Shown piece by piece: positions 30,628-40,718 of a stretch of 64,000 nucleotides of DNA; within the stretch, counting starts at the first letter, position 1; each line of letters opens with the position of its first letter. Source of the DNA: Cladopsammia gracilis (Eukaryota; Cnidaria; Anthozoa; Scleractinia; Dendrophylliidae); contig JAJGOT010000441.1 of assembly GCA_022457155.1 (NCBI GenBank), positions 46,001 through 110,000 on the forward strand, in the 5' to 3' direction. A model generated the notes under the pieces. That model did no database searches. It was not told the DNA's origin and saw nothing but the letters and a program-made list of their open reading frames with translations. The position numbers were made by a program, and so were the translations under genes.

Positions 30628-33159
30628 TTATGGAGAATCAGAATCAAATGTGTCTGTATCTTCCTCTTCACTTCCGAAGAGAGTCTCTTCAGATTCCTCA
30701 GATGAAATGACTTCATCAGAAGAATCTTCTTTTAGAAGAACACATTTTGATGACCTCTGCTTGTAGACTTTCCTGGACTTTTGGTTTGGTCGTCTTCTCT
30801 TTGCTCTATCCCACTCCTTGACAGCCATTGAGGGGTCATAGCTCTCCAATGGTGGTCCTTCAGCTTGGATTCTTAGGAGATCCTGAAGAGTTCCCTGGGA
30901 GAGTGAAGCTCTCTTGGTTGTCTTCACCCTTCCCAAGTTGCTGAACATTCTCTCCAAGGCTGCATTGGAAACAGGAAGAGTGAAGAGTAGACGGATTAAC
31001 AACAGAATGTTTTGCCATTTCAAAGCTCTTGATGAGTGGAAAATCTTGTACCATGTTGCTCTATAATGGCGAGAAGAAGGTGACAAATATTGCACTGTGT
31101 AGTCAAGCATGTCATGCCATTCACTGACCACTTGCAGCTGTGATGCCTGGAGTCCTTGTTGCTTGAGGGGTTCTTGGAAGTGGCTAAGATAGTATAAAAT
31201 GACCTCATCCATTGACTCATTTCCACTGCTTCTGTAATCCCAAGCTTCACAGTTCAAGATGGAGGAAATGGAGGCAATGTCAGTGCTTCCGCCAAGGCGA
31301 GCTTCCATTGCATCAGTCAACAAATTCACATAGTAGTTAGCATGATCGCTTAAATGTGCAATGGCATTTGTAAAACCTGAAAGTTGTACACCTTGAAATT
31401 CTTCGTTCTCCACTTTGTCTACGTAGTGTCTAACCGTTTGGAGCTTGTGCACTTCTTTGTGCTGAAGATTGTCAAGCTGTTTCTTCACTGTGGACATTGC
31501 AGAAGAAACTGTTACTGCATCAACATCTTCAGCCTGAAATGCCTGAGACAGAACAGCAGCTGGCTGTAATAAATCTACAAAGAAGCAAGCGTAAACAAAT
31601 AGTTTACCACTTTTCCATTTTCTTAGGTAACCTTTCAGCTTTGCTTGATCACTCGATTTCACTGTTTTATCCAAGCTTAGTGTTTCCAAGTGCTGAATAA
31701 ATAAACCAAATTTGTCAACAAGAACTTTCAAAGCTGACAGCTTGTGGCAAATCCATCTAGTACCACTGGCTCTTTTTGGCTTTACAGAGCCCTCTAGAAA
31801 TTGAAAAGTCCCCTTGTATGCCAGGTGGAGTTCATAAAGGCCTCTCATTTTCTTTTGGCTATTCTCATACAAGTAATACAATCTCAATATTTCATCAACC
31901 TCTTTGAAATAAGTATTGCTAAGGGCATCTTTTAGGGCTAACTCCAAGCGATGAGCCACACACCACGAAAATAGGAACCAAGGAAATTCTTTTTTAAAAA
32001 GGGCTTGTACACCATTGCTTGCACCTCTGTTTGTACTACACCCATCCCCTCCGAGAACAATGGGGACAGGGGGGATTCCCTCTTCATGTGGAAGTCCCAA
32101 GTTTTCAAGTGACCTCTTGATTCCAGCTAGTACTCCCTTGGCATCCGAACTTCTCAAATTCTCTATCGAGAGAAACCCCATCTTTACTTTCACCATTGGC
32201 TCCAAGTCACCACTTAACTGTGGCTCGGCTGGGGCAGGATCGAAATAAAGGACGAGTACTGCCTCCTGTTCGATGACTGTGTTGTCAGTGGTTGAGTCAA
32301 ACAGGATGCTATAAAACTTTGATTTAGCTACGTCTTGTGTTAGCTTGGTAAGAACTTCGTTTGCCTGAAATGAAATAAACTCTGTTGCTGCGGTCCTGTT
32401 GCAGTACATTGAGCCGTGTGACACACCGTGTCTTTTCTCCAGAGCTATGAGTTTTTCATATTTTGAGAGTGGCAGTTCTTCTTTTACGACAAAGTAAGAG
32501 ATGTCAAACTTTCTTTTTAAATCTTCCATCTGCTGGGGATTAAGACTAAACTCTAATTTTGGTTGATTTTGCTGGTTACTGTCGCTTGCAGTGGATGGAA
32601 GTTGACCTTGTTGCTTATTGTAGAGGGAAAGTGCTATTTTGTGAGTATCAGATTTGGCATGGTCTACCAAGTTTGTAAGTCTAAAGTTTGTTGAGCCATC
32701 AATAAAGGCTCTTGAGAACTTGGGTCTGTTTCTAATCACGGATTCAAACTGACAACATACTTTGCATTTCAATGCAGTACAGTAGTGTCCCCTTTTAGTT
32801 TCCTCGCTATCATATATAAGCCAGGATTCTGCTTCATATTGTGCCAAGTCTTGGGTTTTCCACCTTTCCACTGTGGCACAGGTGAGTTTTCTTGACACCA
32901 TCTTAGCGGAGTCAGGCTTCACCGCTGGCATGGCTTCAGAGTTACCCTGATCGACATCCATCTTTTTGGTCTTGGCACCTTCTGATTTCACCTCATTGTT
33001 TGGTCTCTTGATTGTTTTCTGGGGCGGTCCGTCAACCTTTGAAAAAAATTGGTGATGATCCCCTTGGCTGGCCTTTTCTTTACAGGTGAAGGTTTGCTTC
33101 CAATCACACCTTGATAAATGCCAGGGATTCTCAAGTTTGAATCTGTCACATGAGGCACT
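30628..33159 (-). CDS. hAT transposase with TTF zinc finger (ZNF862-like)
   Basis: A long open frame (868 codons if read from 33234, where the first codon is GTG) without stops to 30628. Seen in order: a linker with NFFSKVDGPP and KKMDVD; a TTF-type zinc finger about residues 120-200 (WKTQDL, CTALKCKVC, DHAKSDTH); the DUF4371/RNase-H-like fold with FDSTTD (Asp 313), VLGGDGCSTNRG (Asp 397) and WCVAHRLELALKDAL; the C-terminal dimerisation domain with LPVSNAALERMFSNLGRVK (Glu about 758) to IQAEGP; then a basic and a Ser/Glu/Asp-rich tail. All three catalytic acids appear present, so this is one of the best-preserved transposases in the window. A pyrimidine-rich stretch and CAG at 33160-33162 could be a splice acceptor. 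The upstream OTU frame appears to read into it after one frameshift. It may be a recently active transposon or a domesticated ZNF862-like gene; bounding TIRs favour the former. Confidence 0.85.
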   Translation of the reverse strand, partial: SASCDRFKLENPWHLSRCDWKQTFTCKEKASQGDHHQFFSKVDGPPQKTIKRPNNEVKSEGAKTKKMDVDQGNSEAMPAVKPDSAKMVSRKLTCATVERWKTQDLAQYEAESWLIYDSEETKRGHYCTALKCKVCCQFESVIRNRPKFSRAFIDGSTNFRLTNLVDHAKSDTHKIALSLYNKQQGQLPSTASDSNQQNQPKLEFSLNPQQMEDLKRKFDISYFVVKEELPLSKYEKLIALEKRHGVSHGSMYCNRTAATEFISFQANEVLTKLTQDVAKSKFYSILFDSTTDNTVIEQEAVLVLYFDPAPAEPQLSGDLEPMVKVKMGFLSIENLRSSDAKGVLAGIKRSLENLGLPHEEGIPPVPIVLGGDGCSTNRGASNGVQALFKKEFPWFLFSWCVAHRLELALKDALSNTYFKEVDEILRLYYLYENSQKKMRGLYELHLAYKGTFQFLEGSVKPKRASGTRWICHKLSALKVLVDKFGLFIQHLETLSLDKTVKSSDQAKLKGYLRKWKSGKLFVYACFFVDLLQPAAVLSQAFQAEDVDAVTVSSAMSTVKKQLDNLQHKEVHKLQTVRHYVDKVENEEFQGVQLSGFTNAIAHLSDHANYYVNLLTDAMEARLGGSTDIASISSILNCEAWDYRSSGNESMDEVILYYLSHFQEPLKQQGLQASQLQVVSEWHDMLDYTVQYLSPSSRHYRATWYKIFHSSRALKWQNILLLIRLLFTLPVSNAALERMFSNLGRVKTTKRASLSQGTLQDLLRIQAEGPPLESYDPSMAVKEWDRAKRRRPNQKSRKVYKQRSSKCVLLKEDSSDEVISSEESEETLFGSEEEDTDTFDSDSP

Positions 33160-33908
33160 CTGAAAATGGGAATAAAATGGTTGGGCTGGTACCAGCTCCC
33201 AGGCGTTGAATCTAGAGCGCCATCTCATGACCACATGATGAAAACGGTGTCTTGTGCCCCCTGGTTCAAAATGCGTGGGAGTATCTTTCTATGGAGAAAC
33301 TCTCTTATTCGAGAGGCTGCATTTGGATATACTGAATACACTGGCCTTTCTAAGACGCTAGCGAGTGCCATAAGGTGAAACATGCGACACCACACTTTTT
33401 CTCTGGAACATCTCTTTGCTTCTTCATTTATCGCTGAAATGCGATCCTTTCCATCCCATGTAGCCATTCCTTCTGCAGTCAAGCACAATGTGAACAGTGT
33501 ATCTTTATCATAACCATTAAGTACACCAGAATTAAGATACTCTTGAAACACAGGGTGCTTAGCATAGAAATTGCTGTTGGTGTAGAGTTCAAGAGTGGTC
33601 AACAAACGCAGAAAATGGTTCAGAGACTCATTGCCAACCAGGATACGTGATGCGGAGTTTAACAAACAGTCGCCATCTCCAGTCACTTTGCAAGCAAGGA
33701 ATCTACTTTCTTCTCCCAAAATTATGTCGTCTGGAATAAGTGTTTGACCAAGCTCATCCTTGTCAAACAATTCAGGATTTTTGACTGATTGCTTTTGTTT
33801 CACCCAACACGCCACTTGTTCGTACTTGCTGGACAGCAACGAAACGAAACGTTGGTTTAGATATTTCAGATCAGATTGTGGGTCGCACTGCAGCTGTGGA
33901 AAATCCAT
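33160..33908 (-). pseudogene. Vertnin-like OTU domain, 5' part of the hAT gene
   Basis: ATG at 33908 opens 227 codons ending at TGA 33225-33227. CKVTGDGDCLLNSASRIL (Asp 78/80, Cys 81) followed by NESLNHFLRLLTTLELYTN and FYAKHPVF matches the OTU-type cysteine protease fold in the vertnin-like form. In the same frame after the TGA, WYQPNHFIPIF continues, with the His expected for the OTU active site. So the TGA, one C-to-T change from CGA, splits Cys and His of one domain. The frame then continues with PVKKRPAKGIITNFFQ and enters the transposase reading frame after a one-base slip at a T7 run near 33045. Original role unknown: ubiquitin cleavage, or a non-catalytic fold as proposed for vertnin. 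It lies inside the hAT termini. Confidence 0.75.
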
Positions 33909-34958
33909 AATTTGCTAACCAAGGAATGCTTTTTCACAGATTATGAAACTCGAAGTCTACGGTCGTGCTACTATTACAGTTTGCCTTCACTTACTTGATC
34001 ACACATATTCCGTGTTTTCCCGCGTATCAAGTTTCCCACGACGTCTACGGTAATTACGGAAACAGCTATGAAACAACCTCCCGCATGGGCAGCTTATCAG
34101 CTTGGCACAAATTTCATCAGCTGGAGTTTAAAACTCGCAGTAACATTCAGAGACTTGAAAATTTGATAAAATAACTCTCCTTTGTGTAGCAAAAGTTTTA
34201 AGCGAATGGAAGGTAGTTTTTGAGATGAAGTTATTTTTGGAATTGGAAGTGGCCGTGATTACAAAGCGTGACTAATTTTTACATTTTCACAAAATCATCA
34301 ATGCAGTGAGTCGTAACAATATTTGAACCAAAGATGTAAAAAAATAAGGAGCTACAAAACTGATTTGTGATCATACGGACGAGATAAACATTGGTTACGT
34401 TTTACATTGTACAGTTTTTCGAGTTTTTGAAAGTGATTGCATTCAGGTTAAACGTGAGAATTCGGGCCGTAAATTTAATTTGTATAACATTTCAATCGGG
34501 TCAAATTACGACTGTAATTTATCTCACAACACTTGCAGATAACAGACAATAAGTAATAACATAAGACCTCAGATTTTAGTAGTTTTTCAGTGGAACGTAA
34601 TTCAGACTAAATGAGGCTCAACGATCTTTCACGACGCCTTTGCAAAAAGGAATACTGGCGCTTGATGTGGCGTGTTTACATTCAACGTGACATTTGAGAC
34701 TACACATTGCGCGTGATAAATTCTCGGAACGGAAGAAAAACGAAAGTCTGGAAAGTGATAACAAAGCATTTTTGCGTTGTATTGCGGTAGTATAATAAAA
34801 AGAACTTGTTCCATATTTGGCCACGAATTTCAAGAAAGAATATTTTTCATTGAAGCTGAAATGCCTGTCAGAGTGTCCGACCAGGCTCAGCTTTTACCTG
34901 TCAAAACCCCAAATTTGCCGGACAATTGTCCGATGACCGACTGTTATTTGCAGGCTTG

Positions 34959-35970
34959 GGCGGGCGAGCTCAAAACAACCGGAGATGGAGGAGAACACGA
35001 CAGGAATGGCAGCATCATGGCTGTTGCAAGTTTGGTGAGGAATGACAAGAAACGACGGTGGGCAAAAACCAATACAATAAGCGAAGCTTGAGAGCATATT
35101 TCCAATGCAAATGCTAACCAACATGACAGCAATAGCAAGCAAGGAAGCTGAACATTCAAAAGATGTTTTTGGCATCTGTTGTCTGCAACTGTTGGATTTC
35201 TGCACTCTTATCGAGAATAAATTTTCTCGCATGGTTGACTACAAGATTGCATGTGGAACAAAGTAACAGCTCATTATCGGCGTGAGATCTACCTCTAACA
35301 TTTATCATCTCGTGACGTCTCCATTTAATGTCCTGTTGATTCTCTTTCAACAAATTTATCCATGTTTTGAAACCATAATCGAACTCACAAAACGCTACGA
35401 AAAAAACTCAATCTGAAAACGTAAAAACAGAGTTTTTTTTTTCTATTCCAAATTGTGATTCGCCACTTAGGAAACCTTGTCTCTAGATTTTCCAGCAGTA
35501 ATGAGGCATGTGCTATTGCAAATTAACACAACAGTCCCCCACGGTTTTCAACATAGAACGTCTTGTCATTCAATCGTCGATTGCTCAATGTTCGACGATT
35601 TGGGAAGGACATTTACTGTTAACTTGGATAAATTGGGTAAGAATCTTTGAGAAATAGCGAAAATAGGTACATGTTTTATGATTTTTTACAAATTTCTTCA
35701 AATTATGAGTGAATTGCTGAATTATGCGGGTCTGCATCCACGCATACCATAATTCCATAAGCCCCGTTGATGGCAGTCATCCGCTGGTCAGCTAAGGATT
35801 CTAGATAAGCGCCGTGGCAGTGGTTTTGAGTTTAACTTAAATACTTTTAACCACAAATCATGTCAACTCTTATAGACCTATCCTTCGCATTTATGTGGCG
35901 AATCTTTAACACTGATAAAAATTTGCTCTTTTAGTTTTCTTTAATTTCTTTTCCGAAGAGTGCTTTTGCT
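34959..35970. other. No recognised feature
   Basis: Sequence outside the hAT right end. Open frames here are short and without motifs. Confidence 0.4.
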
Positions 35971-36100
35971 GCAGAGTGGATGAATATTTTGCAGCCCATG
36001 TCATTTTAGTATACAAAATTGCTAAAAAGCTTGACTCCATGTTATTTTTCAAGTTCTATGATGTCTGTAAAGTTAGAGTATGGGCGGCCTTTGAAAGCAG

Positions 36101-36705
36101 TCAAGTTAGCAATATCAAAGAATCTCTGAATACTGCTTTTTTCTCTTCTTTTCCAAGGCGACCCATGTTCCTAACAGCTGTGAAAATTGGGGAATTCTCA
36201 GATGGTGGTGATATGGTTGCTCTCACCTTTCTGTTCTCAGCTCTTGCTTGTTTTTCCTCTTCCAGTCGTAAAGCATGGGCAAGAAGTTTGCTTTGTATGT
36301 GTTCAACAACTGGTGATGATTTCAAATTCTTGGAACCCATAATAAATGCATGTCTTCCTGGTAATGTCGCCGCCTACTTCTTGCAAATCCCGCATGTAAG
36401 GATAGTATTTGAAGAATCAATTGTGAGGTATTTGTTTGTCTTTTTTGCCTTCACCAACATCACTGATTCATCTGTGGCGTAAATCATACTTTGAACTGCT
36501 AAAATAATGTCAGCGTCAATATCTTCATTTTAATTAACATGTTTGGTTGTAACAATTCTCTTCCAAGCAAAGCATTGTAAATGGCTCTCTTTAGATGTTT
36601 GTCCAAGTGTAAAATATGCAACTTTGTCTGGACAAATGGTTGCACTTCCTCACTTACAAACATGGGAAATCCCTTCTGTCGAGCAATATGAATACAAAAC
36701 TGACT
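36101..36705 (-). pseudogene. Zinc-finger hAT-type ORF fragment
   Basis: Minus strand, in order: HIARQKGFPMFVSEEVQPFV and KHLKRAIYNALLGRELLQPN; after a frameshift ATDESVMLVKAKKTNKYLT, LTCGICKK, a TAG stop, then GRHAFIMGSKNLKSSPVVEH, IQSKLLAHALR. A C-x2-C pair followed by F..G..N.K.....H.....H is the pattern of the TTF-like finger in hAT proteins. AACAGAAAG/GTGAGA near 36225 is a plausible splice donor. No catalytic region is nearby. Confidence 0.5.
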
Positions 36706-37094
36706 TTAATTTGGACGAGTGAAAAGGCTTAACAACCGGCACTAAACAAGTTTTTGTGCAAAATAGTTTGTCTGGACAAACTTGCATGTTTCATGCTTGA
36801 ACAAACATGTAAAAAAGTTTGTCATTTACAGTGAACAAGAATTCTCCAATTCAACTTTTGTTGCATGCTTCAAATTTCCAAACCTTTTTTTACTCTTTCT
36901 ACTCATTTTAAAGTGTTTCCAAAAAGTTTTTAACGTTTCTTGGCTGCTTTATTGTGTGATATGAAATGTTTACTATAACATTACAGCGACTTTAAATTCC
37001 ATTGGCCGGTCGAGGCATGACATTTTATATTTCTTTGGTGAAAATTCACCGGGAAGTGTGGTCAAAGTGCCTGCTGCTATTTTGAACCCTGCTT

Positions 37095-37206
37095 ACTTTT
37101 CAGACATTTTGTTTCTTTGTAAAAGCACTCAAAACACTTGGGAATCAATAGTGCAATGAGTTATAAAAGATGCCACAAGTTCAAGCTGTGTATAGCTTCG
37201 TGTTTA
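37095..37206 (+). repeat. Second copy of the sequence preceding the GT31 exon
   Basis: CTTTTCAGACATTTTGTTTC, GTAAAAGCACT, TAGTGCAATGAGTT and GATGCCACAAGTTCAAGCTG correspond in order to 226-332 in front of the GT31 exon. Similarity stops just before the pyrimidine tract of the acceptor; no glycosyltransferase exon follows here. Confidence 0.75.
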
Positions 37207-37224
37207 AGAAAAATTAATAAGATT

Positions 37225-37560
37225 GTTCTGTGTATTTAGTAGCAATCCATTGTTTGATCTAAACTGGTAAGTGGACCTCTCCCTAATACTGACCAAATTA
37301 ATATTTTCTGGCGCAAGGCCATATAATGCTTTAAAAGTAAGGATAATTAACAAGAATACGAAATTTGACAGGTAGCCAGTGTAAAGAACACAATACAGGC
37401 ATTATGTGACTATCTAGAAACATTGCAGATTTGTAAACCTGGCTGCTGAGTTCTGCAGGCGTTGCAATTTGCTGTGGTGAACTGATGGCAAACCGTAAAG
37501 GAGACTATTACAATAGTCCCAGGGCTTGAGCCAGGCTGCACCATTGCGCCAATTCTGCAC
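37225..37560 (-). pseudogene. LINE RT C-terminal fragment
   Basis: The minus strand contains the remains of the LINE RT tail, including HIMPVLCSLHWLPVKFRI preceded by a region resembling NSLLYGLP...LQ.LQN. HI.PVL..LHWLPV.. is the hallmark of CR1/L2-type LINE C-termini. Stops and frameshifts are frequent. Confidence 0.75.
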
Positions 37561-37590
37561 CGCAATTTAAAGGACAATTTGTCCCATTTA

Positions 37591-38930
37591 AGGGGGCTCG
37601 TACCCATTTCTCAAGTCCACACCCTTTCAATTTTTATGGACCATATCTTTTGTTGTAGCGCATAAAAAGACAAGCCACTTTGCATGCAAATACAATACAT
37701 TGAACTTTATGGGAGTATAGGATTTGTTTACATTGGTGTTTACATTGGTGCTTCCATGGCAACGGAATGGTGATACTCCAAAATTCACAAGACGCGGAGT
37801 TTCTCTAGATCAAGAGAATGTTTAACTCGTGAATATGTGCATGTGTAATGAGCAGGTTATCGGTAACGGAGACGGATATACAAATGAGCACTCACTCACT
37901 CACTCCTTCCATCAGCTGTAAACTTTTGTCATGTAATGTTTTAAATTAGTTTTGTTACGAATGTATGTGTAACAAGAATGAAGTGAATCTAGCGATAACA
38001 GTAACTAATTTACTGTAAACGAATATGAACAACAATAAGCTGAAAGATATTTTGCATTTGGAGTCCTTTGGTGAATAAACCAAATTTGTCTTTCGTGTCT
38101 TAGCGTGACAGCACAAATACACATGGTTTGATTGAAATAGGAGAGAACTGGACACGGTTATGCGCTAAAGGTCAACTTTGATATGTCGTCAGTGGATCTG
38201 ATCAGTTCCTCAAGTGAAAATATATCCTTGCATTTTTCTGCTGAACAGAATATCACACTATCATATCGCGGATTACTATTTTAAGATATCGAGCCGTGTT
38301 GATAATTTAAAAAAACCGTACATTGCGTTACGAGTTAAAAAGCTAAATTTAGCAATCTTATCTAAAGCGTTGCGTGTTGTAAACGAATACAAACAACAAT
38401 AAACGGCTTAAAGATGTTTTGCATTTAGAGTCTTTTTAATATTGCGAAAAGGTCGAATCTTGCCGTTAACCTTTTTTGCGTTCTTCAGAAGTCATTATGT
38501 TAAATTTTATAAAAATATCAGTGTCAGTATAAAAGCATATTAAGCTTACCGCAATATCGCATTACGTGTTACCATTTCTTATTCATGGGTTGGCTCATAG
38601 GAGCCTTTGATTTGTAAAACCTGCTAGTGGACTAATTGATTAGACCGTGAGCTTCAACTGGACAAAGTTTGAAAGAAATGTACAAGAGCATTTTTGAAAT
38701 TTTTTGGGGATGAAGTTTTGGGGATTATAAATACAGTGAAAAACAAACTATCGACATAGTTGGGTCATATCTAAAGAAAACTATGTGCTTTGGGAATGCA
38801 GTTTCATCTCGTAGTAGTTTGATCCATTTGAAATTGTGTGTGAAAAAGTGAGGGGTTGCTTTGGCTGATTGCGAGAAAGATAAGCATGCATTCAGCTGCT
38901 CTTGTTGCCATTTTTGTATGTAAATTGAAC
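37591..38930 (+). mobile_element. One-armed copy of the 7641-9078 foldback element
   Basis: GGGGGCTCGTACCCATTTCT through CTAGATCAAGAGAA (37591-37818) and GTAAAACCTGCTAGTGGACT through GTTGCCATTTTTGTATG (38612-38922) match the left arm and centre of the element at 7641. The two parts are separated by a TIR element at 37824-38591. The right arm is missing. Confidence 0.8.
37824..38591 (-). mobile_element. AACCCGTGAAT-type TIR element, copy 1
   Basis: Ends AACTCGTGAAT and ATTCATGGGTT. Inside, reversed relative to the copies at 39995 and 42705, are GGTTATCGGTAACGG, TCCTTCCATCAGCTGTAAAC and AAGCTTACCGCAATA. It interrupts the foldback copy. Just outside, GGCTCATAGGAGCC forms a small hairpin. The tRNA-like part present in the other copies is not recognisable here. 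Confidence 0.7.
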
Positions 38931-39398
38931 ACAGACGATGATCGTTCCGAAATACTGGATTACTGGATTCTACTTACTGCTGCGATATCGTGACATTGCT
39001 TGGCATCTTCGAACAACACCTCAGTCACTTCTGCAACGCTAAACTGCGCGTTATCATAAGCACCTCGAGGTTGTTCAGTCGCAAGCTCCTCGCCTAGCTT
39101 ACTGCTTCATTTAACGAACCACTGAAACTGTTCTGAGTAAGAAACAAGTCGTCTGCTGAGTCACTCATGTCTTCTGATCTTGGAGTAAAGCTCAGGCACG
39201 ACGCAAAACATGTTTGTTCTGTACGAATTTACTAGTCGAAATCCCAGTGCGTACGTTCAGTATTTCTATTCTATTGTTCTCCACACATTCAAAGGCATTC
39301 CGATATATGCATTGCATAAAAGCATTTGTTTGTCATTGGGCAGTCAACCTCGCCCATGTGGAATATAAGCTGGTCATTTTTATGCACCTCGTGGATAT

Positions 39399-39441
39399 GT
39401 GATTTATTCACCTCGGACTTCACCCTCAGTGAATAAATCAC
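39399..39441. repeat. 13-bp perfect inverted repeat
   Basis: GTGATTTATTCAC (39399-39411) and GTGAATAAATCAC (39429-39441) are perfect complements with a 17-base loop. The purpose is unknown; probably the centre of a small repeat. Confidence 0.7.
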
Positions 39442-39443
39442 GT

Positions 39444-39477
<34 letters not shown>

Positions 39478-39539
39478 TCTTCCAGTTCAGACCAGTTCTG
39501 AAGGGCTTCTCTTTACCACAACAGCAGTTAAGATAATTG

Positions 39540-39869
39540 TTATAACAATGGATTTTTGAGGACTGTGGAAAACTTCTTGATATATTTTTTCGAGTTTGTT
39601 TTCTTAAATTTTTTGCTGTTTCTAAAAGCACGCATAAGTTCTTTCATGGGTAATCTGCTTGGTTCATGTGAATGAACTCGTGGACCCTGCTTCTTAGCAT
39701 GGAACTTCTCATAACAAGATTGACAGTTGGACACCAAGCACAATTCGCTACTGAATTTGGCAGGTATCTTCTCTAATTTACCACAAATCTGATCATGAAG
39801 CATGGGAGTAAGTGCAGTGATATCAAATGTTTTACCAGCAAGACAAGAATGGTTATGGTTATGCTCCAA
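39540..39869 (-). CDS. Unrecognised ORF, 109 codons
   Basis: The open frame has coding-like features: a run MEHNHNHSCLAGKTF, CLVSNCQSCYEKFHAKK with C-x4-C-x2-C spacing, and a basic C-terminus KKFKKTNSKKYIKKF. I do not recognise it. It could be an exon of a decayed transposon-derived protein. The first residue is not certain to be the start. Confidence 0.25.
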   Translation of the reverse strand: MEHNHNHSCLAGKTFDITALTPMLHDQICGKLEKIPAKFSSELCLVSNCQSCYEKFHAKKQGPRVHSHEPSRLPMKELMRAFRNSKKFKKTNSKKYIKKFSTVLKNPLL

Positions 39870-39994
39870 GCCCTTCGATTATTATATGCATAACTTTGAA
39901 ATTGTATTTCAATTTACTTTGGTTACATTAAAATAATTAAATAGTATAAAGTTACCTACAAGTTTTCTTGTATCACATTAATATATGATATTAG

Positions 39995-40570
39995 TAGGTG
40001 AATTTGAAATGCTAACGCGTAACGCAATATTGTGGTAAGCTTATGTTTTCACTCTGTCATGGTTCAATATTTTATTTTAAAATTAAATGTAAGGATTTTT
40101 GACAAACACAAAAAAATACAGTACATTACTTTCATAATGTTCAATCCAAAGAAGAAAAAAAAAGAACGGCACGAGCGAGATTAGACCCTGGGCCTTTTGG
40201 CTGTAAGTCCGCGCTTTACACTACTCGACCACTGTGACCACTGACTTGAAATGGGATAAATTGCATTACTTGAAGGTAGATAACCATCAAAATGCGTGTC
40301 AGTTGAAAATTCCTTTTAGATCGATTTTAACGTTGCATTAAAGACTCCAAATGCGAAACATCTTTAAGCTTATTGTTTATATTCGTTTACACCAATTTAG
40401 TTGTTATCTCTGGATTCACGCTGTTCTTGTTACAAAACGCATTTGTAACAAAGCATCACGTCACTAAGTTTACAGCTGATGGAAGGAGTGAGCGAGTGAG
40501 TGACTCATTTGCATATCTGTCGCCGTTACCGATAACCCGTTCATTACGCATGCGCGTATATTCACGGGTT
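39995..40570 (+). mobile_element. AACCCGTGAAT-type TIR element, copy 2
   Basis: Colinear with 42705-43315. The left terminus is eroded (GGTGAATTTGAAATG) and the right is ATTCACGGGTT at 40560-40570. It shares GTAAGGATTTTTGACAAAC, the antisense tRNA-like segment, GACTCCAAATGCGAAACATC and GTTACCGATAACCCGTTCAT. Confidence 0.75.
40168..40239 (-). pseudogene. tRNA-like sequence inside TIR element copy 2
   Basis: Minus strand GGTCACAGTGGTCGAGTAGT and a TCTAATCTCGCTCGTGCC 3' part resemble a tRNA of the Leu/Ser type with a degenerate B box. The better preserved counterpart is at 42904-42976. Confidence 0.5.
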
Positions 40571-40718
40571 ACAAACAAGTAGTCAATGATGTTATGGTTG
40601 AAATAGGATAAAGGGGAAGTTAATCTCAACTAACACCAGTCATGGTTTTGAAATAATTCTTACTGTTTGATATCCAAAATCAACTGTGGACAAACTAATG
40701 TCACCCATTCAGTAGCAA

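Larger units (their letters stand above)
30054..34958 (-). mobile_element. Full-length OTU-hAT DNA transposon (4.9 kb)
   Basis: The left end CAAGCCTGCAAATAA (30054) matches the inverted right end TTATTTGCAGGCTTG (34958). Subterminal sequence is also inverted-repeated, with TTTTGACCTGACAAGG against CTTTTACCTGTCAAAA and GTCTGGTCGGACA against TGTCCGACCAGGC. Outside, TGGCTGGC (30047-30054) and GGGCGGGC (34958-34965) agree at 6 of 8 positions if the element starts one base in, an imperfect 8-bp duplication as expected for hAT. The unit encloses one transcriptional direction (minus): OTU-like exon, zinc finger, transposase. No other gene lies within it. Confidence 0.75.

Noticed and set aside
35976..36482. 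168-codon + strand frame
   Set aside because: It lies antisense to a zinc-finger hAT-type fragment that has recognisable motifs.
37824..38591. Helitron assignment for the AACCCGTGAAT family
   Set aside because: A hairpin near one end was suggestive, but terminal inverted repeats are present and no TC/CTRR ends were seen.
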